A stretch of DNA of 64,000 nt from Cupriavidus sp. WGlv3 (GCF_023952475.1 NZ_JALHRX010000001.1:558001-622000); one strand, 5' to 3'; counted from the first letter of the stretch, positions 37,962-47,541 are shown. Made by a program: numbers and translations. The notes: a model not told the origin generated them from the sequence alone.

Positions 37962-38267
37962 CTAAAGCGGGCGCTGTGCGCCTGGATGGTTGTCCACCCG
38001 CAGCAGGAACGGATGAATGTGGATCTCTTTCCACACGCCCGCCTGCTGGAAGGGATCGGCCCGGTTGAAGTCGATGACCTGCTGTTTGTCCTGCGCACGC
38101 ACGAGGAACAGGCTGCCGATCATGCGCGCGCCGTCGTCGGACATCAACGGCCCGCACATCACGCACCGGACCTCCGCGGTTGCCAGGTAGGCGCGATGTG
38201 CGTCGTAGCTGTCGAGCCGGCGCTGCAAGGCATCGGCGTGGTCAAGGCAATGAATGATGAAGTCCAT
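37962..38267 (-). CDS. YciI-family protein
   Basis: A 101-residue small protein of the YciI family (MDFIIHCLDHADALQRRLD, RAYLATAEV, MIGSLFLVRAQDKQQVIDF). YciI-like proteins have a ferredoxin-like fold with a His-Asp pair and are often found next to ring-opening or lactone enzymes. It starts 12 bp after the SnoaL-like gene and probably belongs to the same operon. Confidence 0.85.
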   Translation of the reverse strand: MDFIIHCLDHADALQRRLDSYDAHRAYLATAEVRCVMCGPLMSDDGARMIGSLFLVRAQDKQQVIDFNRADPFQQAGVWKEIHIHPFLLRVDNHPGAQRPL

Positions 38268-38278
38268 ATCCCATATAC

Positions 38279-38683
38279 CTATTGAAATGCCGGGCCTGGC
38301 GCCGCAGCAGCCGGCGCGGGGATCGGCGTCGAGGCCCACGCCAGCATCTGCCACGCGCGCTCCCGCCGCTTCCACACGCTGAGGAAGCGGTTGTCGAGCG
38401 TGCGCTCCACGCCGTCGACCACGGCAACCAGCAGGGCCTTGCCCTGCATCACCGCGATGTCGTTGTAGATTTCCTGCCCCACCTCCTGTACCGAGGCCCG
38501 CAGGTAGCGCACCCGCCCGCTGCGCAGCGATGCCAGGTATGCCTGCTTGTCTTCGCGCAACGCCGACGAGTGCGTGTAGCTGAGTTCATCCGCCAGCAGG
38601 TCTTCCAGCCCCGCGATATCGCCGGCGAGCATCGCGCGGTATCGCGCAGCATCTGCCTGCCTGAGCGCAGCGAGATCTTCCAT
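38279..38683 (-). CDS. DUF4440/SnoaL-like (NTF2-fold) protein
   Basis: A 134-residue NTF2-fold protein. The sequence DLAALRQADAARYRAMLAGDIAGLEDLLADELSY is typical for DUF4440. ATG 38683 is preferred because GGAGGA lies just upstream; in-frame ATG 38734 would overlap livF by 8 bp. It could be an isomerase, hydratase or binding protein; sequence alone does not say. It lies in the liv operon between LivF and YciI. Confidence 0.8.
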   Translation of the reverse strand: MEDLAALRQADAARYRAMLAGDIAGLEDLLADELSYTHSSALREDKQAYLASLRSGRVRYLRASVQEVGQEIYNDIAVMQGKALLVAVVDGVERTLDNRFLSVWKRRERAWQMLAWASTPIPAPAAAAPGPAFQ

Positions 38684-38726
38684 ATATCCTCCGGTCTTCG
38701 TGTCCGGTTTGCCCATGTCGCTGTCT

Positions 38727-39446
38727 TCAGCCATGCAGATACGCCTTCACCAGCGTCTTGTCGCTCAGCAGCGCCTGCCACTCTCCGCGCCGCACTTCGT
38801 GGATGACCCGTCCCACCGAAAGCACGTAGGCGCGGTCGGTCATCTCCGCGGCAATCGCCACGCTCTGTTCCACCAGCACGATGCTCAGCCCGCGCTCGCG
38901 CAGCCGGTTGAGCACGGCCAGGATTTCCTTGACAATGCGCGGCGCCAGGCCCGTGGTCAGCTCGTCCATGATCAGCAGGTCGGGCTGCAGCAGCAGCGCG
39001 CGGGCGATCGCCACCATCTGCTGCTGCCCGCCCGAGAGCAGGCCAACCTGGCCGCTGCCGCGCTCGCGCAGCAGCGGGAACAGTTCGCAGACTTCGTCGT
39101 GCGTGAAGCGCATCGCGCCGCCACGCGCGCGCCTGCCGGCTTGCTCGGCAAGCCGCAGGTTGTCGCGCACCGACAGCTCGCCGAACAGGTTGCGGTTCTC
39201 CAGCACGACGGCAATGCCATGCTCGAAGCGGCGATGCCCCGGCACGTGGCCGATTTCCACCCCATCCTTGACGATGCTGCCCGCTATCGGCCGCACCAGC
39301 CCGGACAGCGTGCGCACCAGCGCCGTCTTGCCCGCGCCATTGGCACCTACCACGGCCACCGCCTCGCCCGGCCCGACCTCGATGTTGATGTCATGCAGCA
39401 CTGGCACCGGGCTGTAGCCGGCGTGCAGGCCTTTCACTTTCAGCAT
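38727..39446 (-). CDS. livF: Branched-chain-type ABC transporter ATPase LivF
   Basis: A 239-residue ABC ATPase. Walker A is GANGAGKT, the signature motif LLSGGQQQM, and Walker B LLIMDEL; the Walker B Glu is followed by TTGLAP instead of PSxGL. With LivG it energises an importer for hydrophobic amino acids, or in catabolic clusters aromatic or organic acids. It lies 2 bp downstream of livG. Confidence 0.93.
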   Translation of the reverse strand: MLKVKGLHAGYSPVPVLHDINIEVGPGEAVAVVGANGAGKTALVRTLSGLVRPIAGSIVKDGVEIGHVPGHRRFEHGIAVVLENRNLFGELSVRDNLRLAEQAGRRARGGAMRFTHDEVCELFPLLRERGSGQVGLLSGGQQQMVAIARALLLQPDLLIMDELTTGLAPRIVKEILAVLNRLRERGLSIVLVEQSVAIAAEMTDRAYVLSVGRVIHEVRRGEWQALLSDKTLVKAYLHG

Positions 39447-39448
39447 GG

Positions 39449-40255
39449 TCAGACTCCCATATAGGCTTCGCGCACGCGCGGATCCGCCTGCACGGCTTGC
39501 AGCGTGCCGCTCGCGATGATTTCCCCGTAATACAGCACGTGGGCGCTGCCGCAGATCGTCATCAGCCCCATGTCGTGCGACACCAGCAGGATGGTCATGC
39601 CTTCGCCGTTCAGGCGCAGGATCCATGCGCGCAGCAATTCGATTTCCTCGCTGTTCAGTCCCGAGGACGGTTCATCGAGCAACAGCAGGCTGGGTTCGCC
39701 GATGCAGGCGCGCGCCAGTTCCACGATGCGCCGCTGGCCCGCGGGCAGCGCGCCGGCGCGGTGCTGCAGCAGGCCTTCCAGACCGAACTTCCGTGCGCAT
39801 GCCAGCGCGGCTTCGTGCATCGACTGCAGCTCGCGGCGCGACAGCGGCGAACGCAGCATCGCATGCACCACGCCCGAGCGCGTGGCCTTGTGGCAGCCGG
39901 CCATCAGGTTTTCCAGCACCGTCATGTGCTCGAACACCTGCGGCGTCTGGAACGTGCGCACCAGCCCGGCGCGGCTGCGCTGCTGCACGCTGTCGGCGGT
40001 GATGTCGCGCCCCGCCAGCAGCACCTTGCCGCCCCTGGGCCGCAGAAAGCCGGAGATGATGTTGAAGCAGGTGGTCTTGCCACTGCCGTTGGGGCCGATC
40101 AGGCCGACGATGCCGCCGGCCGGCACATCGAACCCAACATTGCGTAGCACGTCAAGGCCGCCAAAGCTGTGCGCGACCGCTTCGACCCGCAGCAGGGCCT
40201 GTGCGCCTGCCGCGCCCGCGGCACTGGTGCCGAATTCAGCGATAGCGGATTTCAT
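39449..40255 (-). CDS. livG: Branched-chain-type ABC transporter ATPase LivG
   Basis: A 268-residue ABC ATPase with an N-terminal leader of about 20 residues. Walker A is GPNGSGKT (after GLI), Walker B LLLLDEPSSGL, and the C-terminal BCA_ABC_TP region is present (SHDMGLMTICGSAHVLYYGEIIASG). The signature region is atypical (LPAGQRRIVELARA), with AGQ replacing SGGQ. ATG 40255 overlaps livM by 4 bp. Confidence 0.92.
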   Translation of the reverse strand: MKSAIAEFGTSAAGAAGAQALLRVEAVAHSFGGLDVLRNVGFDVPAGGIVGLIGPNGSGKTTCFNIISGFLRPRGGKVLLAGRDITADSVQQRSRAGLVRTFQTPQVFEHMTVLENLMAGCHKATRSGVVHAMLRSPLSRRELQSMHEAALACARKFGLEGLLQHRAGALPAGQRRIVELARACIGEPSLLLLDEPSSGLNSEEIELLRAWILRLNGEGMTILLVSHDMGLMTICGSAHVLYYGEIIASGTLQAVQADPRVREAYMGV

Positions 40256-41241
40256 CGGACCTCCTTCAATGCGGGGTTCTGCGTGCGGCCGAAGGTGCGG
40301 CGATGCATGCGGCCAACCATGCCCGCGAGTCCACCCATGATCCCGCCAGGCATCAACGTGACCACCAGCACCAGCACCGCGCCAAACAACACCTGGTGGA
40401 AATCCCCCAATCCGCTCAGCAGCTCCGGCACCAGCGACACAAACAATGCGCCGATCACCACGCCGCAGGTGGAGCGCGCGCCTGCCACCACCGGCACCAG
40501 CAGGAATACGATCGAGCGCTCCACCGTAAAGCTCTGCACGCTGACGAACGACACGTAGTGCGCAAACAGGCTTCCCGCCAGCGAGCCGAGCATGGCCGAC
40601 AGCACGAACATCGCGGTCTTCAGCCGGTGCATGTCGATGCCGAGCACCTGCGCTGCCGGGGCCGCGTCGCGCATGGCCCGCATGGCCAGGCCGGGGCGGC
40701 CCTTGACCAGGTTGTCCACCAGCCAGAGCAGCAGCGCCACCAGCGGCCAGGCAAAGTAGTAGTAGCGCTCCGGCGTATCCAGCAGGAAGCCGAACAGCGA
40801 CAGCTTGGGGATGCCACCGATGCCCAGCGTGCCGCCGGTCAGCCAGTCCCATTCGAAGAACAGCACATTGGCGATGCTGCCGACCGCCAGCGTCGCCAGC
40901 GCCAGGAAGAAGCCGCCCAGGCGCAGCACCGGCAGGCCGATCGCCGCCGCCAGCGCCGCGCTGGCCAGCAGGCCTGCCGCGGCACCGGCCGGCGCCGGCC
41001 ATCCGAGCACCGTGGTGCTGTAGGCCGAGGCATAGGCGCCGATGCCGTAGAACGAGGCCTGCGCCAGGTTGACGATGCCGCACTGCCCCAGCAGCAGGCC
41101 GACGCCCAGGCCGCCCACGGCCAGGATGGCGGCGAAGTTGAGCAGGTCGATGTGGTGGCGCGACAGCAGTTGCCCGCCCAGCGCCCACACTACCACCGCG
41201 GCCACCACCAGCCAGCGCGTGGCGTTGGATGATGCATTCAT
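40252..41241 (-). CDS. livM: Branched-chain-type ABC permease LivM
   Basis: A 329-residue permease with about 9-10 transmembrane helices and the LivM EAA-like loop (GRPGLAMRAMRDAAPAAQVLGID). It forms the membrane channel with LivH. It overlaps livG by 4 bp and follows livH by 2 bp. Confidence 0.93.
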   Translation of the reverse strand: MNASSNATRWLVVAAVVVWALGGQLLSRHHIDLLNFAAILAVGGLGVGLLLGQCGIVNLAQASFYGIGAYASAYSTTVLGWPAPAGAAAGLLASAALAAAIGLPVLRLGGFFLALATLAVGSIANVLFFEWDWLTGGTLGIGGIPKLSLFGFLLDTPERYYYFAWPLVALLLWLVDNLVKGRPGLAMRAMRDAAPAAQVLGIDMHRLKTAMFVLSAMLGSLAGSLFAHYVSFVSVQSFTVERSIVFLLVPVVAGARSTCGVVIGALFVSLVPELLSGLGDFHQVLFGAVLVLVVTLMPGGIMGGLAGMVGRMHRRTFGRTQNPALKEVR

Positions 41242-41243
41242 GC

Positions 41244-42131
41244 TTATCCTCCCTTGCGCCCCGCGCGGCCCAGCACGCCGTTGGGGAGCAGAATCATGAT
41301 GACGACCAGGATCGACAGCGCGACCACGTCGCGATAACCCGACGGAAACCCCACCACCGCCAGCGATTCGGTCAGGCCCAGCAGCAACCCGCCCACCACC
41401 GCGCCCAGCGGATTGCCCAGCCCGCCGAGGATGGCCGCGGCAAAGCCCTTCAGCGTCAGGCCGATACCCATCTGGTAGTTCATCGACAGCAGCGGTGTCA
41501 CCAGCACCCCCGCTACCGCGCCGAAGCCGCCGCCAAGCAGGAACGTCAGCGTGCGCATGCGGCGCACGTTGATGCCGGTGGTGGTCGCCCCGTCGGGGTC
41601 CAGCGACGCCGCCGTCATGGCCAGGCCCACCAGGGTCTTCGTGTAGAACAGCCGCAACGCCGCCACCAGCAGCACCGCAATGCCCACTAGCGCCAGGGCA
41701 TGCACCGGCGCGGTCGCGCCCAGCAGCTCAACCACGCCCTCGCCGCCGATGGCCGGCAGCAGGTGCGAATCGCGCCCGCCGAAGTACAGCGCCGCGGCCG
41801 ACAGCGCGAACGCCAGGCCGATGGTCAGCAGCAGGAAGCTCTCCTCGCAGGCGCCGCGGCGCATCATCGGGCGCACGAACAACGTGTCGATGGCCAGGCC
41901 GCTGGCGGTGCCGGCGGCAATGCCGCCGGCAATCGCCACCGGATAAGGCAAGCCCAGCGTCTTGAGCGCGAATACCGCAACCAGCGCGCCAATCACCGCA
42001 AACTCTCCCTGCATCGCATTGACGATGCGCGTGCCCTTGAAGATGATCGATATGCCCACGCCGATCAGCGCGTAGACGAAGCCGTTGGTGATCCCGGACA
42101 GGACCGCCTGGATAACTAGGGTGTCAGACAT
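41244..42131 (-). CDS. livH: Branched-chain-type ABC permease LivH
   Basis: A 295-residue permease with about eight transmembrane helices. The LivH signatures are NGFVYALIGVGISIIFKGTR and NAMQGEFAVIGA near the N-terminus. A TTGINVRRMR cytoplasmic loop follows. It lies 39 bp downstream of the substrate-binding protein gene. Confidence 0.93.
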   Translation of the reverse strand: MSDTLVIQAVLSGITNGFVYALIGVGISIIFKGTRIVNAMQGEFAVIGALVAVFALKTLGLPYPVAIAGGIAAGTASGLAIDTLFVRPMMRRGACEESFLLLTIGLAFALSAAALYFGGRDSHLLPAIGGEGVVELLGATAPVHALALVGIAVLLVAALRLFYTKTLVGLAMTAASLDPDGATTTGINVRRMRTLTFLLGGGFGAVAGVLVTPLLSMNYQMGIGLTLKGFAAAILGGLGNPLGAVVGGLLLGLTESLAVVGFPSGYRDVVALSILVVIMILLPNGVLGRAGRKGG

Positions 42132-42170
42132 TGCCGATCCTTTTGCCGATGCGTTTTGCCGCTACACCGG

Positions 42171-43331
42171 CTAGGGCCGGGCCTTGTAGTCCAGCCGCAC
42201 GAACTGGCCCTTCCGCAGCTTCGAGTAAGTAAAGCCGGCCAGCGTCATGCCGCCCATATCGGGCGCAGAAAAGTCATAGCCCATCGTGACGCCCTGGTAA
42301 GGCCGGCGCAGCGCGCTGCAGAGCTTGTCGCCGGCCACATCGGCGCCCGCCGCCTTCAGGCCGCTGGCCAGCGCCATCACCGCATCCCAGCCCACGGCCG
42401 CGAAATGCTTGGGCAGCTTGCCGTACTCCTTGCGGTAAGCCTCGACAAACTCCTTCTGCCCCGGCAGCGGATCTTCGGAAACGATGAACTCGGGATGGAT
42501 GATGTTGTCGGCGGCCTCGCCCATGCCCTTGACGGTCTCGTAGGTGGCGGTGCCGTGCACGGAGATGATCGGTGCGCCGACCTTCAGCTGGCGCACATTG
42601 CGGAACGGCGCGGGCGAGGTAGAGATGACGACGATCGCGTCCGGCGTGGCGGCCTTGAGCTTGGCAGCCTGGGTGGTGACGTCGGTGGCGGCGATCTCGA
42701 ATTTCTCGACCTGCACGAAGGTGACGCCGTATTGGCGGTCCAGCGTCTTCATGCTGCTCCACACCACCTGCCCGTAGCCCGAATCGTGCAGCACGCCGAT
42801 GCGCTTGAGCCCGTTGTCGCGCGCATAGGACAGCACCGCGCGCGCATTCAGTTCCTGCGAGGGCGTCAGGTGGAAGACGCAGGTACGCTCGCGTTCCACC
42901 GCCGGCCCGAGTCCGGAGAACGCAAACAGCGGCACCTTCTGCGCCTGCGTGATGCCGCCGATTGCCACCGTCTGCGCGATGCCGGACGGGCCGACGATGG
43001 CGCGCACCTTGTGCGTGTGCAGCAGTGCGTTGGCCTTGGCCACGGCGGTATCGGGGCTGGAGCCGTCGTCCTCGACGACCAGCTCCAGCGGCCGCCCGCC
43101 GATGCCACCGCGGGCATTGATGACTTTCTGCGCCAGCAGCGCGCCTTCGCGCTCGGCCAGCCCCACGGCGGCAAGGCCGCCGGTCGTTGAAAACAGGCCG
43201 CCGATGCGCACCGGCTCCGCGCCCGGCCGGGCCTGGGCCAGCGCCGGCTGCTGCGCCAGCCCGAACATCACTGCGGCGACAGCCGCGCACAGGTCGCCGT
43301 GCGGCGTCCGGATGATTTGCTTGAGGTTCAT
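42171..43331 (-). CDS. LivK-type periplasmic substrate-binding protein
   Basis: A 386-residue type I periplasmic binding protein with a signal peptide (cleavage near ALAQA). The mature part begins PVRIGGLFSTTGGLAAVGL, the usual start of Leu/Ile/Val or aromatic acid binding proteins. It delivers an unknown ligand to LivHMGF. GGAG lies 2-5 bp before ATG 43331; an in-frame ATG lies 27 bases upstream. Confidence 0.9.
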   Translation of the reverse strand: MNLKQIIRTPHGDLCAAVAAVMFGLAQQPALAQARPGAEPVRIGGLFSTTGGLAAVGLAEREGALLAQKVINARGGIGGRPLELVVEDDGSSPDTAVAKANALLHTHKVRAIVGPSGIAQTVAIGGITQAQKVPLFAFSGLGPAVERERTCVFHLTPSQELNARAVLSYARDNGLKRIGVLHDSGYGQVVWSSMKTLDRQYGVTFVQVEKFEIAATDVTTQAAKLKAATPDAIVVISTSPAPFRNVRQLKVGAPIISVHGTATYETVKGMGEAADNIIHPEFIVSEDPLPGQKEFVEAYRKEYGKLPKHFAAVGWDAVMALASGLKAAGADVAGDKLCSALRRPYQGVTMGYDFSAPDMGGMTLAGFTYSKLRKGQFVRLDYKARP

Positions 43332-43401
43332 GTCTCCATCCCTTTTGTCATGATTCATGGGTTCTGGGCGCGCTCTCGTGGCGCGCCTCAGTTGACGGCG
43401 G

Positions 43402-44325
43402 CTAGCGCGCCTCCCCGTCCGGCGCACTACTCCAGGCCGGCACATCGGCCAGCGCGGCAATGTCGAGATGGTTCAGGTCGCGCTGCTGCATCATCGCCAG
43501 GTACTGCCGCACCAGCGACGAGATCGGCAGCGCCACGGCGTTGTCGCGCGCCACGGCAAGTGCCAGGTCCAGGTCCTTCACCACCAGCGAGATCGGGCCC
43601 GCTGCGCCGTATTCGCGCTGCTTGAGCTTGTCAGCCTTGGTGCGGTAGTGCGCGCTGCCGACGATGCTGTCATTGATCGCATCGACCATCAGCGTGCGGT
43701 CCAGCCCTGCGCGTTCGCCGAAGGCCAGCCCTTCGCCGATCACCGCGGTGCTCATGAACACCATCATGTTGATCATCAGCTTGATCACGCGCGCCTCGTC
43801 GCCGCCGCCGACATAAGACTGGCGCGCGGTCAGGCAGGCCAGCAGCGGCTGCACCGCAGCGAACGCCTCGCGTGGCCCGGACACAAAGCAGCTCAGCTGC
43901 GCGCTCGCGGCCAGCGACACCGTGCCGGACACCGGCGCGCGCAGCCAGCTGGCCTCGCGCTGCGCCAGTGCCCCGGCAACCTCAGCCGAGGCTTCTGGCG
44001 ATACCGTGCTCATGTCGACAAAGACCTGGCCCGCGGCCGCCGCGGCGGCAATGCCGCCGTCGGACAGGAACAGCGCGCGCAAGCTGCTGTCATCGAAGAT
44101 GGTAGAGAACACCACATCGGATTGCGCTGCGGCATCCTGCGCGGACAGCGCGGCATTGGCACCCGCTGCAACGACCGGCTCGCACTGGGTGGGCACCTTG
44201 TCGAACACCGTCAGCGCGTGGCCGGCCTTCAGCAGGTTCAGGCACATCGGCCTGCCCATGGCGCCGATGCCGATCCAGCCGATGCGCGGCGATGACGAGG
44301 TGCGTTCGTGATTCACGTCTTTCAT
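43402..44325 (-). CDS. NAD(P)-dependent beta-hydroxyacid dehydrogenase (3-hydroxyisobutyrate dehydrogenase family)
   Basis: A 307-residue oxidoreductase. The Rossmann motif is GWIGIGAMGRPM (16-27), the substrate motif DMSTVSP/APVSGT (104-110, 130-135), and the catalytic Lys K182 (ARVIKLMINMM). The family oxidises 3-hydroxyisobutyrate, tartronate semialdehyde, 2-hydroxymethylglutarate and related acids. The substrate here is open. It lies between a Bug receptor and the Liv transporter, implying a role in the same catabolic route. Confidence 0.88.
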   Translation of the reverse strand: MKDVNHERTSSSPRIGWIGIGAMGRPMCLNLLKAGHALTVFDKVPTQCEPVVAAGANAALSAQDAAAQSDVVFSTIFDDSSLRALFLSDGGIAAAAAAGQVFVDMSTVSPEASAEVAGALAQREASWLRAPVSGTVSLAASAQLSCFVSGPREAFAAVQPLLACLTARQSYVGGGDEARVIKLMINMMVFMSTAVIGEGLAFGERAGLDRTLMVDAINDSIVGSAHYRTKADKLKQREYGAAGPISLVVKDLDLALAVARDNAVALPISSLVRQYLAMMQQRDLNHLDIAALADVPAWSSAPDGEAR

Positions 44326-44341
44326 GTCCTTGCCTTCCGGC

Positions 44342-45337
44342 CTACTCGACCTTGACGCCCGACAGCGCAACGACCTTGCGCGTCTGCTGCGTCTGCGTTT
44401 CGATGTAGCGCGCAAACTGTTCCGGCGTCAGCTTCATCGGCACCATCCCCTGCGCCGCAAAGTGCTTCTCGACAAAGTCCTGTTCGTCGAGGATTTCGCG
44501 GATGGTGGCATTGAGCTTGTCGACCACCGCGCGCGGCACCTTGGCCGGCGCCAGCACGCCGTAGACCGCGGAGATGTTCATCTCCTTGTAGCCGGCCTCT
44601 TCGAAGGTGGGGACCTGCGGCAAGGCGCGCGTGCGCTTGTCGCCGCTGACCGCCAGCACCTTGAGTTTCTTCGCCGCGACGAAGCTCTGGATCGTCGGCA
44701 GCGCCGGGAACGTCATCAGGATCTGTCCGCCGACGACATCGGCCACCGCGGGCGCCGAGCCCTTGTACGGCACGTGCACAAGGTCCGTGCCGGCCAGCTT
44801 GTTGAACAGCGCGCCCATCAGGTGCGGCTGGCTGCCGGCCCCGAACGAGCCGTAGCTGAGCGCCTGTGGGCGGGCCTTGGCATAGGCCGCCAGCTCCTTC
44901 ACGCTGTCCACCGGCAGGCTGCCCGATACCGCCATCACCAGCGGCACATAGCCGATCGCCGCCACCGGCGCAAAATCGCGCGCGACGTTGTAGGACACCG
45001 ATGGCAGTACCACCGGATTGAGCACGAAGGTGGCGTCGTTGGTCAGCAGCAGCGTGTAGCCGTCGGGCTGCGCCTTGGCGACCGCGTCGGCCCCGATCAC
45101 GGTGTTGGCACCGCTCTTGTTCTCCACCACTACCGGCTGGCGTAGCTTCTCGGACATGCGCTGGGCCAGTTGCCTGGCGATGATGTCGGTCGTGCCGCCG
45201 GGTGCGTAGGGCACCACCATGCGGATCGGCTGTGCGGGATAGGCCTGTGCCAGGGCGGAACTTGCGCCGGCGAAGCAGGCCAGGCCGAGCACGGCGGCGC
45301 ACAGCGCGCGAGGGGTGTGAGTGTTCCGATCCATCAT
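44342..45337 (-). CDS. Bug-family (tripartite tricarboxylate) periplasmic binding protein
   Basis: A 331-residue TctC/Bug-type receptor with a signal peptide (cleavage near ALAQA). The mature N-terminus YPAQPIRMVVPYAPGG is the family hallmark. Bug proteins bind small carboxylates and many lack a dedicated transporter. No TctAB permease is encoded here, so it may be an orphan sensor or scavenger alongside the Liv system. Confidence 0.92.
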   Translation of the reverse strand: MMDRNTHTPRALCAAVLGLACFAGASSALAQAYPAQPIRMVVPYAPGGTTDIIARQLAQRMSEKLRQPVVVENKSGANTVIGADAVAKAQPDGYTLLLTNDATFVLNPVVLPSVSYNVARDFAPVAAIGYVPLVMAVSGSLPVDSVKELAAYAKARPQALSYGSFGAGSQPHLMGALFNKLAGTDLVHVPYKGSAPAVADVVGGQILMTFPALPTIQSFVAAKKLKVLAVSGDKRTRALPQVPTFEEAGYKEMNISAVYGVLAPAKVPRAVVDKLNATIREILDEQDFVEKHFAAQGMVPMKLTPEQFARYIETQTQQTRKVVALSGVKVE

Positions 45338-45388
45338 GTCTCCATCTATCGTTGTGAGGTTTCCCGGCTCGGGCGGCCGGATCTCCGT

Positions 45389-46027
45389 TCAGTTGAACAA
45401 CCAGGGTTCGCGCTGCCGCCGCACCTGCTCGTACGCGTCGATCTGCGCAGCGTGGCGCAGCGCGAGCGCGATATCGTCCAGCCCGTTGAGCAGGCAATGC
45501 CGCTTGAACGGGTCGAGCGTGAAAGCGATCACCTCCCCGGCCGGCGTGACCACCTGCTGCGCGGCCAGGTCCACCTGCAGCCGGTAGCCCGGCGTGGCGG
45601 CCACTTCGGCAAACAGGCGGTCGACCACCTCCGGCGCCGCCACGATCGGCAGCAGGCCGTTCTTCAGGCAGTTGTTGTAGAAGATGTCGGCAAAACTTGG
45701 CGCGATCAGCGCGCGCAGGCCGAAGTCTTCCAGCGCCCACGGCGCATGCTCGCGCGAGGAGCCGCAGCCGAAGTTTTCGCGCGCCAGCAGGATCGACGCG
45801 CCGCGGTAGCGCGGCTGGTTCAGCACGAAGTCCGGGTTCAGCGGCCGCGTGCTGCAGTCCTGCCCAGGCTCGCCATGATCGAGGTAGCGCCACTCGTCGA
45901 ACAGGTAGGGGCCGAAGCCGCTGCGCCGGATGGATTTCAGGAACTGCTTGGGCAGGATGGCATCGGTATCGACATTGGCGCGGTCCAGCGGCGCTACCAG
46001 GCCATCCAATGTGGTAAAGGCTTTCAT
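45389..46027 (-). CDS. leuD: LeuD-type isomerase/hydratase small subunit
   Basis: A 212-residue small subunit of the isopropylmalate isomerase class. Family blocks are [15 protein letters not shown] (about 18-32) and [15 protein letters not shown] (about 88-103). With the LeuC-like partner it should interconvert or hydrate a dicarboxylate. Its place in a catabolic operon with transporter genes, away from leuAB, argues that it is a paralogue with another substrate; that is inference. Confidence 0.88.
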   Translation of the reverse strand: MKAFTTLDGLVAPLDRANVDTDAILPKQFLKSIRRSGFGPYLFDEWRYLDHGEPGQDCSTRPLNPDFVLNQPRYRGASILLARENFGCGSSREHAPWALEDFGLRALIAPSFADIFYNNCLKNGLLPIVAAPEVVDRLFAEVAATPGYRLQVDLAAQQVVTPAGEVIAFTLDPFKRHCLLNGLDDIALALRHAAQIDAYEQVRRQREPWLFN

Positions 46028-46048
46028 TTGCTCGGCTTCCTCTGTGTG

Positions 46049-47464
46049 TTACAGCGCGCGGACATCGATGAAGTGGCCCGCGACGGCGGCCGCGGCCGCC
46101 ATCTGCGGGCTCACCAGGTGGGTGCGCCCGCCCGGCCCCTGCCTGCCTTCGAAATTGCGGTTTGACGTCGATGCGCAGCGTTCGCCCGCCGCAAGGCGGT
46201 CGTCGTTCATGCCCAGGCACATCGAGCAGCCCGGCTCGCGCCATTCGAAGCCAGCGGCGATAAAGACCTGATCGAGCCCCTCGGCCTCGGCCTGGGACTT
46301 GACCAGCCCCGAGCCCGGCACCACCAGTGCCTGCCGGATGCGCGGCGACACGTGCCGGCCGCGCACGACCTGCGCCGCGGCGCGCAGGTCTTCAATGCGC
46401 GCGTTGGTGCATGACCCGATAAAGACCTTGTCCACCGCGACCGCTTCGATGGGCGTATTCGGCAGCAGGCCCATGTAGCGCAGCGCCGCCTCGATGCTCT
46501 TGCGCCGCACCGGGTCGCGCTCGTCGCGCGGGTCGGGAATGCGTTCGCCGACGGGCACCACCATTTCGGGCGATGTCCCCCAGGTCACGTGCGGGCGGAT
46601 GGTGGCGGCGTCCAGATCGACCACGGCGTCGAAGGTCGCGCCCGGGTCGCTGCGCAGCGTGCGCCAGTATTCGACGGCCGCGTCCCACATCCGGCCCTGC
46701 GGGGCCTGCGGCCGTCCGTGCAGGTAGTCCAGCGTGGTCTCGTCCACGGCCACCATGCCGGTGCGCGCGCCGGCCTCGATCGCCATGTTGCACACCGTCA
46801 TGCGCGCTTCCATGCTCAGGCCGCGGATGGTGCTGCCGGCGAACTCGATCACATGCCCGGTCGCGCCGGCCGTGCCGATGCGACCGATCAGCGCGAGCGC
46901 GATGTCCTTGGCGGCAATGCCCTTGCCCAGCCCGCCCTCTACGCGCACCAGCATCGACTTGGGCTTCTTCATCCACAGGCATTGCGCAGCCAGCACCTGC
47001 TCGACTTCCGAGGTGCCGATGCCGAACGCGAACGCCGCGAACGCGCCATGCGTGGAGGTATGCGAATCCCCGCAGGCTATGGTCATGCCGGGCAAGGTCG
47101 CGCCGCGTTCCGGCCCCACCACATGCAGGATGCCCTGGCGCAGGTCGTCCATGCCGAAGTTGACGATGCCGTGCTCTTCGCAGTTGCGGTCGAGCGCGTC
47201 GACCTGCGCGCGGCTCACCGGATCGGCGATGCCCTGGCTGCGCGCGGTGGTGGGCACGTTGTGGTCGGCGGTGGCCAGCACCGAGGCGGCGCGCCACACC
47301 TTGCGCCGGGTCAGGCGCAACCCTTCGAAGGCCTGCGGGCTGGTCACCTCGTTGACGAGGTGGCGGTCGATATAGATCAGCGCGGGGCCACCGGCCTCCT
47401 GGTGGATCACGTGGCTGGCCCAGAGCTTGTCGAGCAGGCTCGCGGGGCGGTTGGGGTCGGTCAT
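46049..47464 (-). CDS. leuC: LeuC-type isomerase/hydratase large subunit (4Fe-4S)
   Basis: A 471-residue aconitase-superfamily large subunit. The three cluster Cys are visible in [13 protein letters not shown] and [22 protein letters not shown] and DGTWG-type regions are also standard. The operon starts here: the divergent IclR-family regulator begins at 47588, and an 11-bp-arm inverted repeat lies between them. Substrates of catabolic relatives include methylmalates and dimethylmaleate. Confidence 0.9.
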   Translation of the reverse strand: MTDPNRPASLLDKLWASHVIHQEAGGPALIYIDRHLVNEVTSPQAFEGLRLTRRKVWRAASVLATADHNVPTTARSQGIADPVSRAQVDALDRNCEEHGIVNFGMDDLRQGILHVVGPERGATLPGMTIACGDSHTSTHGAFAAFAFGIGTSEVEQVLAAQCLWMKKPKSMLVRVEGGLGKGIAAKDIALALIGRIGTAGATGHVIEFAGSTIRGLSMEARMTVCNMAIEAGARTGMVAVDETTLDYLHGRPQAPQGRMWDAAVEYWRTLRSDPGATFDAVVDLDAATIRPHVTWGTSPEMVVPVGERIPDPRDERDPVRRKSIEAALRYMGLLPNTPIEAVAVDKVFIGSCTNARIEDLRAAAQVVRGRHVSPRIRQALVVPGSGLVKSQAEAEGLDQVFIAAGFEWREPGCSMCLGMNDDRLAAGERCASTSNRNFEGRQGPGGRTHLVSPQMAAAAAVAGHFIDVRAL

Positions 47465-47508
47465 GATGTCTCCTTGCTGGTCCTCAATTCAGTACTGCGG
47501 CACGCCCT

Positions 47509-47541
47509 CCCATTCCGGCACCAGTCGGGCGCCGGAATGGG
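47509..47541. promoter_or_regulatory. Inverted repeat in the leuC-iclR divergent promoter region
   Basis: Arms CCCATTCCGGC and GCCGGAATGGG (11 bp, perfect) separated by 11 bases, so the half-sites are two helical turns apart. The position, midway between two divergent starts, suits an operator for the IclR-family regulator. Confidence 0.6.
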
